64,000 nt of DNA from Histoplasma ohiense (Eukaryota; Ascomycota; Eurotiomycetes; Onygenales; Ajellomycetaceae). Shown in pieces: positions 46,021-57,213 of the stretch. Position numbers and translations under genes: made by a program. Under the pieces are notes generated by a model that saw only the letters and a list, made by a program, of their open reading frames with translations, did not search any database and was not told the DNA's origin. Position 1 is the first letter of the stretch, and each line of letters begins with the position of its first letter. The DNA is taken from positions 2,905,501 to 2,969,500 of the forward strand of contig JAEVHH010000002.1 in assembly GCA_017607445.1 (NCBI GenBank), written 5' to 3'.

Positions 46021-47228
46021 CCAGGGACTGTGGAAGATGCTGTCGGAATGAATTTTCTTTAATTTTGTTTCTCTCTCGCTCTCTCTCTCTCTCCTTATTT
46101 GTCTTCCATTCTTATTTTTCCCTATCATCCACCACCTGTTTGATGAAGCATTCATTGTATTCGGTATTCGGAATTTTTTTTTTTCTTTCTCTTTTTACTT
46201 TGCTAGTTATGGTTATATATGATACGCCAATTTTATTCATTTATTCATATCCGTTCTTAAGAAGTAACAAATCAAAATAACCTTTTGCGAACTCCTTCTA
46301 TTCGGTTATTTTTTAGCTATCGAAAATCAGCCTTCAATCCATCAATTCTTCTCTTTTTCTATATTTGGTCTTTATTTTGTTTATTTTCCCTTTTTCTATC
46401 CCCATTGCTTGTGAGGTAGATTTTAGTCTCGTTTTCTTTTCTTTTGCTTTTCTTTTCTATGGGGGGAGAGGGATGGATATCTTCTAAACTTTCCTTCAAT
46501 ACAAAATGCATGCCCCCCCCCCCTTATTTTATCCCACCTTGACAAAGTCAGAAAGTAAGAGAGAATGTAAGGAAAGGGAACTGGGGAGAAAAAAGGAAAA
46601 GAAAAGGGGAAAGAAACAATGAGGCTATCTATCTATATATAGGCTTCTCTCGTCTCACCTTTTGAATGGCCTTCTCGAAAGGAACTGAAAAAAGGAGAAG
46701 GAGAAGGAGAAGGGAGCAAAGGGGGTAAGGAGAAAAGGAGAGAGAAGGTTGTTCTCCCTTGTCTCTCTCTGCCTTGTTATTTATGTAATGAGGGAAGTGG
46801 GGTCTAAGAGAGGATTTGAGGAGGATTTGGAAATATTAGATATTAGTTTTGTTTCGTGTTCTTGTGGTGAGTGGTTGTGGGGGTTTGGGGGGAAGAAAGA
46901 AAGAAGAACGAAAGAAAAATTGCAGCAGAGCATCGCAGAGCAAAAAGAAACAAACACGGATGATGCCTATATAAAAAACTAGCAGCCAATAGCAAATTAA
47001 TGGATTGAATGGATATTGTAGAATGCCCATATTGCAGCATGTTGTTATCATTATCATTTCCCTCATAACCAACATGTATGTATGTACTGTACAAGAACCT
47101 CCTTTTCCCACACCACCACCACCACCACCACCACCTCCTCCTCCTCCTCCCAACCCTATGCCCCATTCCTCCTTCATCATCCCTCTTCACAAACTTTCTC
47201 CCACCCGGCCCTCCCCTCAACTACCTAC
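46021..47228. other. Spacer between converging genes
   Basis: 1.2 kb of T-rich then purine-rich low-complexity DNA with both 3' flanks. GTACTGTAC lies at 47084-47092 and a (CAC)n(CTC)n run at 47110-47150. No gene seen. Confidence 0.65.
47110..47150. repeat. (CAC)n(CTC)n trinucleotide repeat
   Basis: About eight CAC units followed by five CTC units, read directly. Translations in any frame are homopolymeric. Confidence 0.85.
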
Positions 47229-47620
47229 CTACCTCCTAACAACTAGATCACTCCGAATAACCCACTTCTCCCCACCCACCACCTCCCGGCCTTCATGCAG
47301 CAAGCACCGCTCCCCATGTCGATGCAGCAGCGCCATGCCCATCTCCAGCCCGACGACTATAGGCGCCCGCTGGCGCGGTGATTTCGATTTTGATTTTGAT
47401 TTCGGTTTCGGTTTCGGTGTCGGTTTCGACTTTGGGTTTGCGTTTTGTTTTGGAGGGTGCGCGTGCTCTGCTTCTTCTCCTTCTCCTTCTTCTTCTTCTT
47501 CTGTTTCGGGGTAGAAGACGGTTTCGCCGCCGGTGCAGGTTGTGAGGTAGATTAGGAGGGTCCAGGTGGTTTTGGCAGCGATGGCTGGGAGGACGGTGAC
47601 GGGAACGGAGTCGTCGTCTG

Positions 47621-47651
<31 letters not shown>

Positions 47652-47747
47652 GAATATTAGTTATGTAATATGGAAAAAATGGGGGTGGGGTGTTGCTGTT
47701 TACTGTTAGGGAGAGAAGAGATATAGAGGTTTTGATGAGCTGGATAT

Positions 47748-47797
<50 letters not shown>

Positions 47798-48328
47798 CCC
47801 CACCTCTTGAACTCCTTTGATAGAAAACTTACAATGCTTATCAAAAAACTGTCCGGGCCCATACCTATAGATCCGAATGTTAGGATTTAAACCCAGTACC
47901 TCCCCTCCCCACAGCAGCCCTCCCGCTCCGTCCCCACCACCCTCCCCAAGAACCAATCCCTTCAATGCAGTACAACTCCACAACCGCTCCGCAAATGCCG
48001 AATCATGCACCTGGAACCGGTCATTGACGCGCACAGCCTCGTCCTTCTTGGGCCGTCCCGGGGTCGTGACAAGGGGCAGCGTGGAGAGGAAGGAGACGTA
48101 TGTTTTGCAGAGGGTTGCGGTGAAGAGGTTGCGGATTATGAGGATCTGGTCATCCAGGAGGGTTTCAAGATGGAGATCTGAGGCGGGGACGAGGGGTTTT
48201 AGGTCTGGCCAGTTTGGGGGGTTGTTACTGCTGTTGTTGTTATTGCCGTGGTTGGAATTTGGGTTGCTGGCTTGTTGCGGGGTATATTTTTTCGTGGAGG
48301 ACTCTTTTTTGGCGCTCTTTGGCGCCAT
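47229..48328 (-). CDS. 2-oxoglutarate/Fe(II)-dependent oxygenase (prolyl-4-hydroxylase-like fold)
   Basis: Exons 47833-48328 and 47229-47617 give 294 aa. The 215-nt intron has donor GTAAGT and acceptor CCCAG. Metal and cofactor residues appear in order: FFDKHYDDS (HxD, residues 165-167, completed exactly at the splice junction), GGETVFYPE, then MGMALLHRHGERCLLHEG (distal His near 274) and GEKWVIRSDLVV (Arg for 2-oxoglutarate). The N-terminus is Lys/Ser/Asn-rich and disordered. The core begins at LVPASDLHLETLLDDQILIIRNLF. A Glu-run then a Lys/Pro-repeat (KPTPKPKPKSKSKSK) is inserted between the two halves of the barrel, which is unusual. The family hydroxylates proteins or small molecules; the substrate is unknown. 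The intron carries T29 and a long (AT)n tract. Confidence 0.88.
47623..47651. repeat. T29 homopolymer in intron
   Basis: Uninterrupted T run (A29 on the coding strand) lying just before the intron acceptor of the 2OG oxygenase gene. Confidence 0.9.
47752..47793. repeat. (AT)n microsatellite in intron
   Basis: About 21 AT units near the 5' end of the same intron. Confidence 0.9.
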
Positions 48329-48774
48329 GTTGCTGGCATATATATATATATATATACACTGAATACTTTGGGTTTCGACTTATATTTCATAGACTTTAAG
48401 TATCTTTATTCCTGCCTCCTCTATTCGAATAGGAGGAGTTTGGAAACCGGACAAGACTGTATTAGGATAGAGCAAGTATTTATGAATGTATGACAAGGAG
48501 GTAAACAACCTACATACAAGGTTCGGGGTGATTGAGTTGGAGATGCCCCCTGACTCTTCATATTCTCTCTCAGTATATGTCTGAGAAACCCATGTTGAAT
48601 GTTCGGGGACTTGGTTATTTAGAATGCAAAGCGTGTCTACGTAGTAAATGGGTATTTAATAGCCTTTTTAACTCGTTATCCTTGGAGAGATGATCAAAAT
48701 TATTAAAATTTGAAGGCTTAAAAAATAGAGAAGAATAGCAACATAAAATAAAAAGAGTTGAAAAAGGATGAATA
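48329..48774. other. Promoter-side spacer of the 2OG oxygenase gene
   Basis: About 450 bases with a (TA)n tract at 48339-48356, immediately upstream of the ATG. No gene seen. Confidence 0.6.
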
Positions 48775-48858
48775 TGATCGATGCAGGGATCGAACCTGCG
48801 ATCTCCCGCGACTTTCACTTTTGTAAAGCGGGCGCCTTGACCACTGGGCCAATCGATC
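48775..48858 (-). tRNA. tRNA-Val (UAC) with an 11-nt intron
   Basis: The minus strand folds as a complete tRNA of 84 nt including the intron. The acceptor pairs GATCGAT with ATCGATC, discriminator A. The D arm contains GCCCAGTGGTCAAGGC. The anticodon stem pairs CCCGC with GCGGG. The T arm GCAGG-TTCGATC-CCTGC is perfect. The anticodon loop region is TTTACA...C, giving anticodon TAC. The extra 11 nt (AAAAGTGAAAG-type) begin right after position 37, the canonical tRNA intron site. No SelC-like or suppressor feature. Confidence 0.88.
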
Positions 48859-49651
48859 CGATATAATGGCTTTGTAATCCAGGGATCTGATGATTAATGT
48901 ATTTCCCATCGGGTGACAACCAATATCAAATGTATCTATCCAAAGGTTCATTGCTTTGTACAGGCACGGAGTCTACCTCCCACTATGCATTTCCCTTGTT
49001 ATTTCCTTCACTCTCTGTATCAGGCGATCGGGCATTCATCGGGAACAAGAGATGCAACCCGCTCATCTTTGGCTATCTTAAGTTCAACCCTCTGACTCCC
49101 TCGTCATTCTTACTAGTATTGTACGACAACAAAGACATTCATGTTAGACGGGAGGTTCATATCTGGCTATTCAAGGTAGACTCTCATAGTTATCTCTGAA
49201 GGACGAACGAAAACTGCTTATGAAATCTGCCATCACCCAACATGGCGGCTGCACATGGAGGAGTGAAAATTTGAAGAAGCGGTAGAATAGGGCAACCAAG
49301 ATTCCCGCCTGAATATTCTGCAGTTTGTGCCATGCCCGAAGTATTATCTGCTTCCATCAAAACTACTCCGTATAGGGGGTGGTTTGTTCGCGCAATATCA
49401 AGAGTAAATTGTAGATGTTGATGTCGATGTCGATGTCGAGGTGTTGACATCCTGGCTGCCCATTGGCTGGTATGAAGTCGGTCATCGTGAACCTCAAAAT
49501 AATACACTAAATCCAAAAACGGGCTAGCGGCAATACGCTCCTTGCGCGGTTTCTACGGTTGACTGCAGCTGCCCAAACCCCGACAAAATCGTCTGGATTC
49601 TTTTCAACTTCACCGCTTTGAGCTTGCGCTGGGTCCCGGCAGCTTTATACC
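48859..49651. other. Upstream region of the forkhead gene
   Basis: About 790 bases. It contains TACTCCGTA (49364-49372), the reverse complement of TACGGAGTA. A run GATGTCGATGTCGATGTCGA lies near 49420. No gene seen. Confidence 0.6.
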
Positions 49652-52600
49652 ATGTCGTCGTCTCAGACTTTGACGACGTCGCTGATGAGGCATACACCTC
49701 ATGAGCCGGCGCCGGAGAGGTCTGCGTACGATCTCGGCGACCACTCGCGGGATATCCCCAATGACATTGATGCGTCGAACAAGCCTGGCCTTGACCACAT
49801 CCAGAAGGCGCAGAACACCTTTTCCGCTCTGTCGGGTATGACGATTTCTTTGAAGTTCTATGGTAGCCACCCATGGCGCTGACCCGATATGTGTAGATGA
49901 CTATAAAAAACAAACCGATCGTGAAAAGCAGAACGCGGCAAGCGCTCTCCTCGCCCAACTCTTCGCCAATGGGACCCCCGCGAATGAACCACCACAAGGA
50001 CCCCCGCAAATCGAACGCATACTAGAAGATTTGCCAGCAGACAGAGTACCTGCGCCCGAAAAGCTATGGGAAATATCGGAGGCTCAGGCGGAGAACAGTG
50101 TGAATGGTACAAATGGAGTGACTGAACCTGTGTTGGAGGCCGCTTCGGGAATAAACCAAGGACTGATTGAGGGTTCGAAAACAGACAGAGATATGCTTAC
50201 GGACGTCTTTCAAGGAACCCAAAGTGAAAATATGCCGAAGGAGCTGAGTACCAATTCCGGCACAATACAAAGCAACAACAGCAAGGTGGAGGACGAATTG
50301 GAAGATCTTTGCTCCGGGCTGCTACCCCTAGCTACACCGAAAAATGCAAAGGAGGCCCTGCGACAGAACGAATTGCTCACTGACTCTTATTTTAATGCTG
50401 ACTTCCATTCTGGCCCAACACCACGTATTGTCAACTATCCCGAACCTCCATCGCACGGCGATATGGAAAATTCTCAAGCTGCGCCGGAGTCTGTTGCGGG
50501 ATCTGAACCCCGTATCCAGGCCTTCGCGAAATTGGAATTCGACGATGGACATTTTTACGTTAATACCTACTCATTTATCCTAGGTCGTGATGTCCGTGCA
50601 GCGCGTGCTGCATTCCAGCGGGAGCTCCAAGTTAGACAAGCCAGAGGTCAAAGCTCAAGCGGAGGAAACAAGTCATTCACTCCGAACAGGGTAAAACATG
50701 ATGGAAGTGCTATAATGGGTAGCGTTGTTAGCGATAGAGGCGGAATCATGGGCTTCGATCCTGATGTTCCTCAACAATTCCCGCCCCAAGTTAGTTGGAA
50801 ATCATCCAATTCATCACACGGCGAACAACGACGCCCCACGTTACACATGTCCGCTGCGGAAGTGCCTCCTACTCCGCTCGAAACACCAGAAGTAACTAAA
50901 GACTACAACGCTCTCGCGATGCAGTCATTACGTTCTAAAAATGACCCTAAACCGGTTGATACGTTGTCATTATTACCTTCTCCGGATGCCTGCCCCACGA
51001 TACCAATACACCCTCCCGCACAATCAAATGGAACCGTCGCCTCCCACCGCGGCATTTCTCGAAAACATGTCAAAATAGCCTACAATTTTGATCGGAATCT
51101 GTTTGAAATGGAGGTTATCGGGAGAAATGGTGCATTCATGGGCGCGGATTGGCTCGCACCAGGCCAAGTGAGGCCCCTCCATAGTGGCGACTTCATTCAA
51201 ATTGGTGGAGTCCGAGTGAGGTTTGTCCTTCCTGACGTTCCAGTTGGCGAAACTGGGGCAGAGCAGGATGAACCGTCGATAGCTGATGAAGATGAAGAGG
51301 AGGCGATTGCTCGAAAAGAGGCCCAGACGGCTGGAGCTGGAAGTGATGCAGAGGTCTGTAATATGGACACAGATGGCTCAGAGCTTAGTGGGGTGGAAGA
51401 TCGATCACAGCCAAAGAAATCGGGCAATGAATCTCGATCGAAGTCGAAACCTTCACTGGAGGTTAGCCCGGAAGCTTCGCCACAACCCGTACGTCGTCGT
51501 GGGCCTGGTCGGCCACCCAAAGACGGAATCATGTCCAAACGAGAGCGTGCTGAAATAGCCAGAGAACAGAAGCTGGCTGCCAAACGCGAAGCGAACGGTG
51601 GAGTGACGCCTCCTCCTACGTCATCCCGTGGTAAGCCCGGTAAAGCTGGGAAGGATTCCGGCCAAGATGATCCTTCAAGCGCGAAGGCAGAGAAGCGAAA
51701 ATACACGAAACGCAAGAAACCCGATTCAACTCCTACTGATGCGGTTATGCCGTCGATTGAAGGCGGTGATGTAAATGCTATCATCGGTGTTGAGGATCTC
51801 CCCAAGCCGACACCTGTGAAAAAACGAAAACCATCAAAATCTCCCTCGCCTGATTACCCCCCGGAGAGTTTCTATACAAGCGAGGACCTTGCGAAGCCTC
51901 CATATAACTATGCGGTTCTAATTTTCGATGCCCTTACTGAGTCTCAGTCCCCCATGACTCTGAAACAAATATATCGCGCACTGAAGCTAAAGTACCCGTA
52001 CTTCCGATTTAGATGTGAAACTGAGGGTTGGACATCAAGTGTTCGTCATAATCTTAACGGGAATGCGCACTTATTTGAGCATGCGGAAAGGGATGGAAAA
52101 GGATGGTCGTGGAGGCTCACACCAGGAGGGTCTGTTGATAAAGAAAAGAAAAGGAGACCATCACCCCCTCCTCCTTCACAAAGTACCTCACACGCTACCC
52201 AAAATCCTGGGGGTAACCAAACATACCTGGCGCCAACCCCAGGCACTCAGTTCAATGACTCCCGTCCAAGCATGCCCGAACGTCATAATTCGTTTCCGTT
52301 CCCCTACCCTCCTGCAGGGAACAATCAGTCCGCGGTGGGAGGAGGTACAGCACGGTCACATAATAGTCCCTACTCCGTGCCGAACCCTGTTGCTCAATTC
52401 TCACTTCCAAATGTATTGCGTAATAACCTCCCACCAACATTTGCAGCTCCTACCACCTCGACGTATCGGTCTCCGTACGCCTCTGCACCACCACCAGAAA
52501 TATTACAAGCGCAAAAACAGCAGCAGCAGCAACGTCCTCCACTAACACTGCAGCAAACACAGCAGCAGCATCTGCCCTCGTCTTCTCAGCCGCAGCAACT

Positions 52601-53213
52601 ACAGCAACAACCTCAACAACCTCAAAATTCTCAACAATCCCAACAACCGTCACAACAAAACCAACAGACTCAACCTCAGCTTCAAAATCAACACCAACAA
52701 CCTCCACCGCCGCAAAATCGACCGCCTCCACCTGAACAATACAAATTCCTCAACCATACCTCACTCCCGCCACAAAATGCTTTACCGCCGTCCTCTAACC
52801 ATACTTCTGGAAAACCCCTTTCGCCTCCTAATACAAATCCTCCACTGCCGCAATACCAACCTCAGCCTCAACCGCCCCCTCCAGCCCAACATCCTCCCCA
52901 CATTCATAGCCAACAACAACAGCAAGGATCACCGGCGCCACCAGCGTTGAACCAACCCACCCAGCTTCCTCCACCACCCCCAGAGCCCGAACCATCGTTC
53001 CTTGATAGAGCAAATCAAGCCATTGATAATTTTGAAGCAGTACTCATGGAAGACTACGAAGATAAAGAATACATTTCCAAAGTCCTTCGAAGTGCTCGCG
53101 ACCGCGTGCTCAATGGCGCTACTGAAAGTTCCTTCCCTGGTGGGGAGCCAAAGGATGAGTCCGTTATTATTGATGCTTTAAAAGGAATAATAGCAGGCTT
53201 GAATGAGGAATGA
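49652..53213 (+). CDS. fhl1: Fhl1-like forkhead transcription factor (FHA + forkhead)
   Basis: Exons 49652-49835 and 49897-53213 give 1166 aa. The 61-nt intron is GTATGA...GTAG. The FHA domain is split by an insertion: QAFAKLEFDDGHFYVNTYSFILGRD near residue 268, then SHRGISRKHVKIAYNFDRNLFEMEVIGRNGAF and HSGDFIQIGGVRVRFVLPD ending near 507. This split layout is that of yeast Fhl1, which binds ribosomal-protein gene promoters with Ifh1. Next come an AT-hook-like RRRGPGRPPKDG and a Lys/Arg-rich segment. The divergent forkhead (about 727-806) is KPPYNYAVLIFDAL...GWTSSVRHNLNGNAHLFEHAERDGKGWSW. A long Gln/Pro-rich region (about 930-1090) and a conserved helical C-terminus (FLDRANQAIDNFEAVLMEDYEDKEYISKVLRSARDRVL) follow. 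Orthology to Fhl1 rather than Fkh1/2 is inferred from layout. Confidence 0.88.
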
Positions 53214-54386
53214 TTTTTTGTTACTTCTTATTTTCCTTTGGTCATTGGCTGGTTGGACCGTTTGCGGTCCCTCTCCCTCCTTTTCCCTTTCTTTCTTAGC
53301 AAGGGGTTTTTGGAAACGGCTGTTACATAGTTAATGATCTGTTGCGTTTAGCTTACCGATTTTTCTTGCTTCATGTGCATCACACGTTTATCTATCATCG
53401 TCTCTCCTACCGAACTTTATCACCCTTGTGTTAGCTTTTGTCCTCGTCCTGGTCGTTACCCAATTATATCTCTCCACTGCTTTTCTAAGTTTGCATTTCC
53501 TCTCTTTTCCCTTCTTTATGAACGAATGAGAAACGAAGGGAATGAATCTCATGTATCTCCGACTGTTTTCTTTTTCCCTTTTTTTATTTTTTCTTTTTTA
53601 TTTTCCCTTTTTTTTGGCATAGGTAATATTTTATGCTGGGTTCAACGCTGGTTTGGTTTTTCATGAGACAGACAATCCGAGGTATAGTCATGCTTGTCTT
53701 TTGCTGTTTTCTTTTGTTTTTCGATTCGCTTCGCATTTCTATTTTAACTCAAAAACCTGGCTGGTTATTCGCCATCATGATATTTGCATGATGTTGCTTA
53801 TTTTCGATTCCCAAGCACAGTAATAAGCGCATACATCCTCACCATTGCACGCAGCGACCTATCTGATAAAAATTAAATGATTCTATTTGCTCTCCTTACC
53901 AGCATTACCTCATGGGTATGCCGCGCCTCATTTACTCGGAATATATATATCTGCTAGCATCGATTTCTGACACCCCGCTTTCGTCAATGCCACATGCCTT
54001 TTGTCTGGGGAGAGAAAGCGCCCCATCTCACGCAAATATTTTATTCAATAGTCCCAAGCAGAGGAGATAGATGATAGAACAGATAAAATATGATTTGATT
54101 AGTCTTGTCAATCTAAGACTGTCCCGTCCCGTATCATTGCTTGGAAGTCACATTTCCTTTCTCAATGGGACAAGTCTATTTGCGCCCAGAGTGGGAGAGA
54201 CCCACCAAAAATGAAGAAAACTTAAAAGGACGTCTGATAATGGAGGTGGATACAAGGAACAAAGTTGGAGTCACACGGCTAGAATGCACGAACAGAGTTT
54301 GGGTTTGTGCTAAGGTTAAAACCTAGCCGGAAGGAAAGGAATAGGATTTGCAACTGCAGGTTCAGGTGAGCCGTTGCTGTTGCTCT

Positions 54387-54417
<31 letters not shown>

Positions 54418-54958
54418 ACTGATATAGAAAAACTGAAAAATAGGCAGGAAAATTACCCATCTTATCGTTATATCCATGGCTGAGCAAAAAGAGAGATGGC
54501 TACAAGATGCAAGTAATCAGGGAGATAAGAAACTACATGATCAGCAATACAAGGCGGGAAAAATTAGAATACCACACAAGCACAAATGAAACGCACACAC
54601 ACAGAAAAGAAAGAAAAAAAAAATAGAGCCATGGACGCCCATAATATAGCTACGACAGAGCAATGCTCTGCAGAAGCGGCACGGATAAAGGATTTGCGCT
54701 GCTAATCGCTGATAATGCCACGAATTACAAAGAAGTTATCAACATCGAAGTAGCGGGTAGAGGTCAAAGCTGAAGGGCGAGTCAGGTGAGATTGAGATTC
54801 TGAAGGAAGCGGAAGGGTCTAGTCTCTAGTTCTCTGCGGATTTCGTGCCCCCAAATGTACACCGTTGAATAAATCAAGTGGTTTATTTATTATTGCCTTA
54901 TTCCCCATTCTCATGGTAAATGATAAAAAAATACGAAACAGAGCGCTGGTGCTGCAAG
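53214..54958. other. Spacer between converging genes
   Basis: About 1.7 kb with 3' flanks of fhl1 and snf7, T-rich then purine-rich, including (GCT)n at 54388-54416. No gene seen. Confidence 0.6.
54388..54416. repeat. (GCT)n microsatellite
   Basis: About nine GCT units in intergenic DNA between converging genes. Confidence 0.9.
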
Positions 54959-56013
54959 TTACATGGCCATTTCTGCTCGCAGTTTTGCCAGTTCCGCTTC
55001 CTCGTCTTCCTCTTCTGTCGTGGCTCTTTCTTTGCCTTTGACTGGAAGCGCGTCATATGTTAGCCTCCCTTGTATATTTTCATTTTATATTTCATTTTCA
55101 TTCTTTGAATAGGGGTAATAAGATGAACATGATCTGAACAGGGAAGGATAACTCACGAGGTCCATTTGCGGCCGCTGGTAATGTACCCAGTTGGTCTGCG
55201 ACTGGTACAGTCCCGGTTTTGAGCATTCGTTCGTCAATCTGCTCTTGTTCCATTCCCTCGAGCTCTGCCTCCAGCTCCGATTCGTCTAGTGGTTCGCCTA
55301 TGGAGTTGCTTGTTATGGCGTTTACGATCTCTTCACTGAGTGCGTGTTGTTCTCGTAGTTCGTCCCTATTGGTCACATCGCATTAGAACCGCCCCCGTTT
55401 TCATCTCGAAATAGATGATGTATCGTTGGTTGACCAGCAAGCAGCTGGATATATAAATGCTAAAGTACGATACGATACACATACATGGTCTGGTCTACTT
55501 TCTCGATCGTAAGCCCACTATGGATCTGTTTCATGGCATTTCCGGCATTCTTCATTGCGAGGAGAGTCTCTTGGTTGATATTGGCGGCCTCGATAGATGA
55601 TATTTGTTGCTCAATCTGAATTATCTGAGCGCTTGTTTGTTCGAGGGATCTCTCATGACCCTTTTTCCGTCGTAAGGCAGCCTTCGCGGCTATATGTATA
55701 GAAACAAAGTATTAGTGAGTATATAATCACAGGAAGAATACTCTGATTAGGCGTGGGAGTACAGCTCCAGGTTCCCTCTCCCTTTGTGGAAATCGAAGTG
55801 GGGTAGAACCTCGACCTCTCCCTCCGATTTCAGCGTACCGTTCTTATTTGTGGTGACATGTTTCCGGGCAATAGCATCCTGTTCCGCCATTTGGTTCTCC
55901 AGATGCCTCTCTCGTTTCTGAAGCATATCGAGTTGTTGGCGCAGGGAAAGGATGGCATTTTTAGGCGCATCCTTCCGCTGCTGAGCAGAGCCGCCGCCGA
56001 ACCACGACCACAT
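54959..56013 (-). CDS. snf7: ESCRT-III core subunit Snf7/Vps32
   Basis: Polymerises on endosomal membranes to drive multivesicular-body budding; in Aspergilli Snf7/Vps32 also supports PalC/PalA pH signalling. Four exons: 55839-56013, 55485-55689, 55157-55365 and 54959-55041, giving 223 aa. Donors are GTACGC, GTATGT and GTGAGT; acceptors are ATAG, ATAG and CCAG. The N-terminal amphipathic start is MWSWFGGG. Helices 1-2 follow: NAILSLRQQLDMLQKRERHLENQMAEQDAIARKHVTTNKN joined to AAKAALRRKKGHERSLEQ. Then come QIEQQISSIEAANINQETLLAMKNAGNAMKQIH, the TIEKVDQTM/DELREQHALSEEI junction, and the acidic tail with the C-terminal helix EEAELAKLRAEMAM (MIM/Bro1-binding region). The start at 56013 matches the family; an ATG four codons upstream is also in frame. 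Confidence 0.94.
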
Positions 56014-56516
56014 AGTGACGGGCACCTGCTGGCTGTGAAACTCTGAAAAGTGGTCGACAAAGTCTTAGGATGGAATTATGGAACGGCAGTTATAGATGTA
56101 GCGTGAAATCTTTCGGATGCAGGCGTCGCGACAGGTATCAAGGCTGGTGATGCGAGATGATAGTGGGGAGAGTAGGCGGCAGAATGACAACAGGAGGCAG
56201 GATGACAACCGTAAGACTAGGACGCAGTAGAGCGTGAAACGTGGTGAGTTAAAGGGAGTGAGGGATTTCTCTGAAGGGGATAAATAGAGATAAAGCTATA
56301 TCGGCCGGTCGCTGATGGGCTGAGTCGTCTATGTGATGGTGGTGAGGCTTAAGGCTCTCGCACACGACTATGACATCTGTGATATCATCACGTGTGCAAC
56401 CCTAATTGAACGTCGCGCCCGCTTATGTCATAATTTAAACATCAGCCCAAACAACGCAGTATCATCTACTATCTCTGCGGAAATATGGAATTTAACATAA
56501 TGAAATTGTCTCTACC
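56014..56516. promoter_or_regulatory. Bidirectional promoter region, snf7 / ten1
   Basis: Only about 500 bases separate the divergent start codons of snf7 and ten1, so both promoters must lie here. It includes two TGTGATATCATCACGTG-like elements (about 56380-56396) containing a CACGTG E-box. The link to regulation is inference. Confidence 0.6.
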
Positions 56517-57213
56517 ATGAGCAAAGGCCCTGCTGGCCCGCTCCCTACAACAAGGGCATTTCTCTCTGAAATCCCCAATTTGCCTACGGGATCAAAGATA
56601 CGCTTCCTTGGATGGTGAGTCGGCCTCTGGCATAGAGTTGAAACTGAATACTTTGTACTACATGTGTGTGATATATATTGTAAAGGTTTACAACATTAAA
56701 TTGGAGCTGTCATTTCAACCCAAGCTCCGGCGAAATGAAAGATAGCAGGAAAAGAAGTTCTAATTCCTCACCAGCGTTTCATCCTACAACGTCTCAACTG
56801 GCCATCTGCTCCTGGAGCATAATTACCCCATTACAAAGCGGCCCATCCCTTCCATATCAGTGGACATCTCTCTACTCCTAGAGCAACTCAAAGCTGCCGA
56901 TCTCCAGGTTGGCGCTTGGTTGAACGTGCTAGGCTACATACGAGAGCAGCCGTCGACTAAGTCATTACTGTCCCCGGCTGACCCCAAATGGCCACCGCCG
57001 GCGGGAGCAGACCGTAACTCATCATCTCCGTCATCACCACCGCTATTACCATCGCCTAGGGGTGCTGCTAGATCGGTCTTTGTGGAGGCTGTTATGGTTT
57101 TCTCCGCCGACGCTGTTCGCCTTGGAGAGTATGAGCGTGTACTGCAGGAGTGGGAAGACGCTGATAGGCGGGTTAAGCGACCGGCTTACGAGTCGAGAGG
57201 GACGAGAGTGTGA
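56517..57213 (+). CDS. ten1: CST complex subunit Ten1 (telomere capping OB-fold protein)
   Basis: Works with Stn1 to protect telomere ends. Exons 56517-56614 and 56775-57213 give 178 aa. The 160-nt intron is GTGAGT...ACCAG. Exon 1 encodes GPLPTTRAFLSEIPNLPTGSKIRFLG. Exon 2 continues CVSSYNVSTGHLLLEHNYPITKRP, which restores the Ten1 beta-strand pattern (R-F-L-G-x-V-x3-Y-x-V-x-T-G). An acceptor further upstream would put this region out of frame, so I chose the one that rebuilds it. Next come VDISLLLEQLKAADLQVGAWLNVLGYI, the most diagnostic fungal Ten1 block, a Ser/Pro-rich insertion, and the last helix VFVEAVMVFSADAVRLGEYERVLQEWEDADR. The protein is longer than yeast Ten1 mainly because of the insertion. 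It shares its promoter region with snf7. Confidence 0.88.

Noticed and set aside
51197..51805. 202-codon minus-strand open frame
   Set aside because: Antisense to the forkhead gene's disordered region; Ser-rich artefact.
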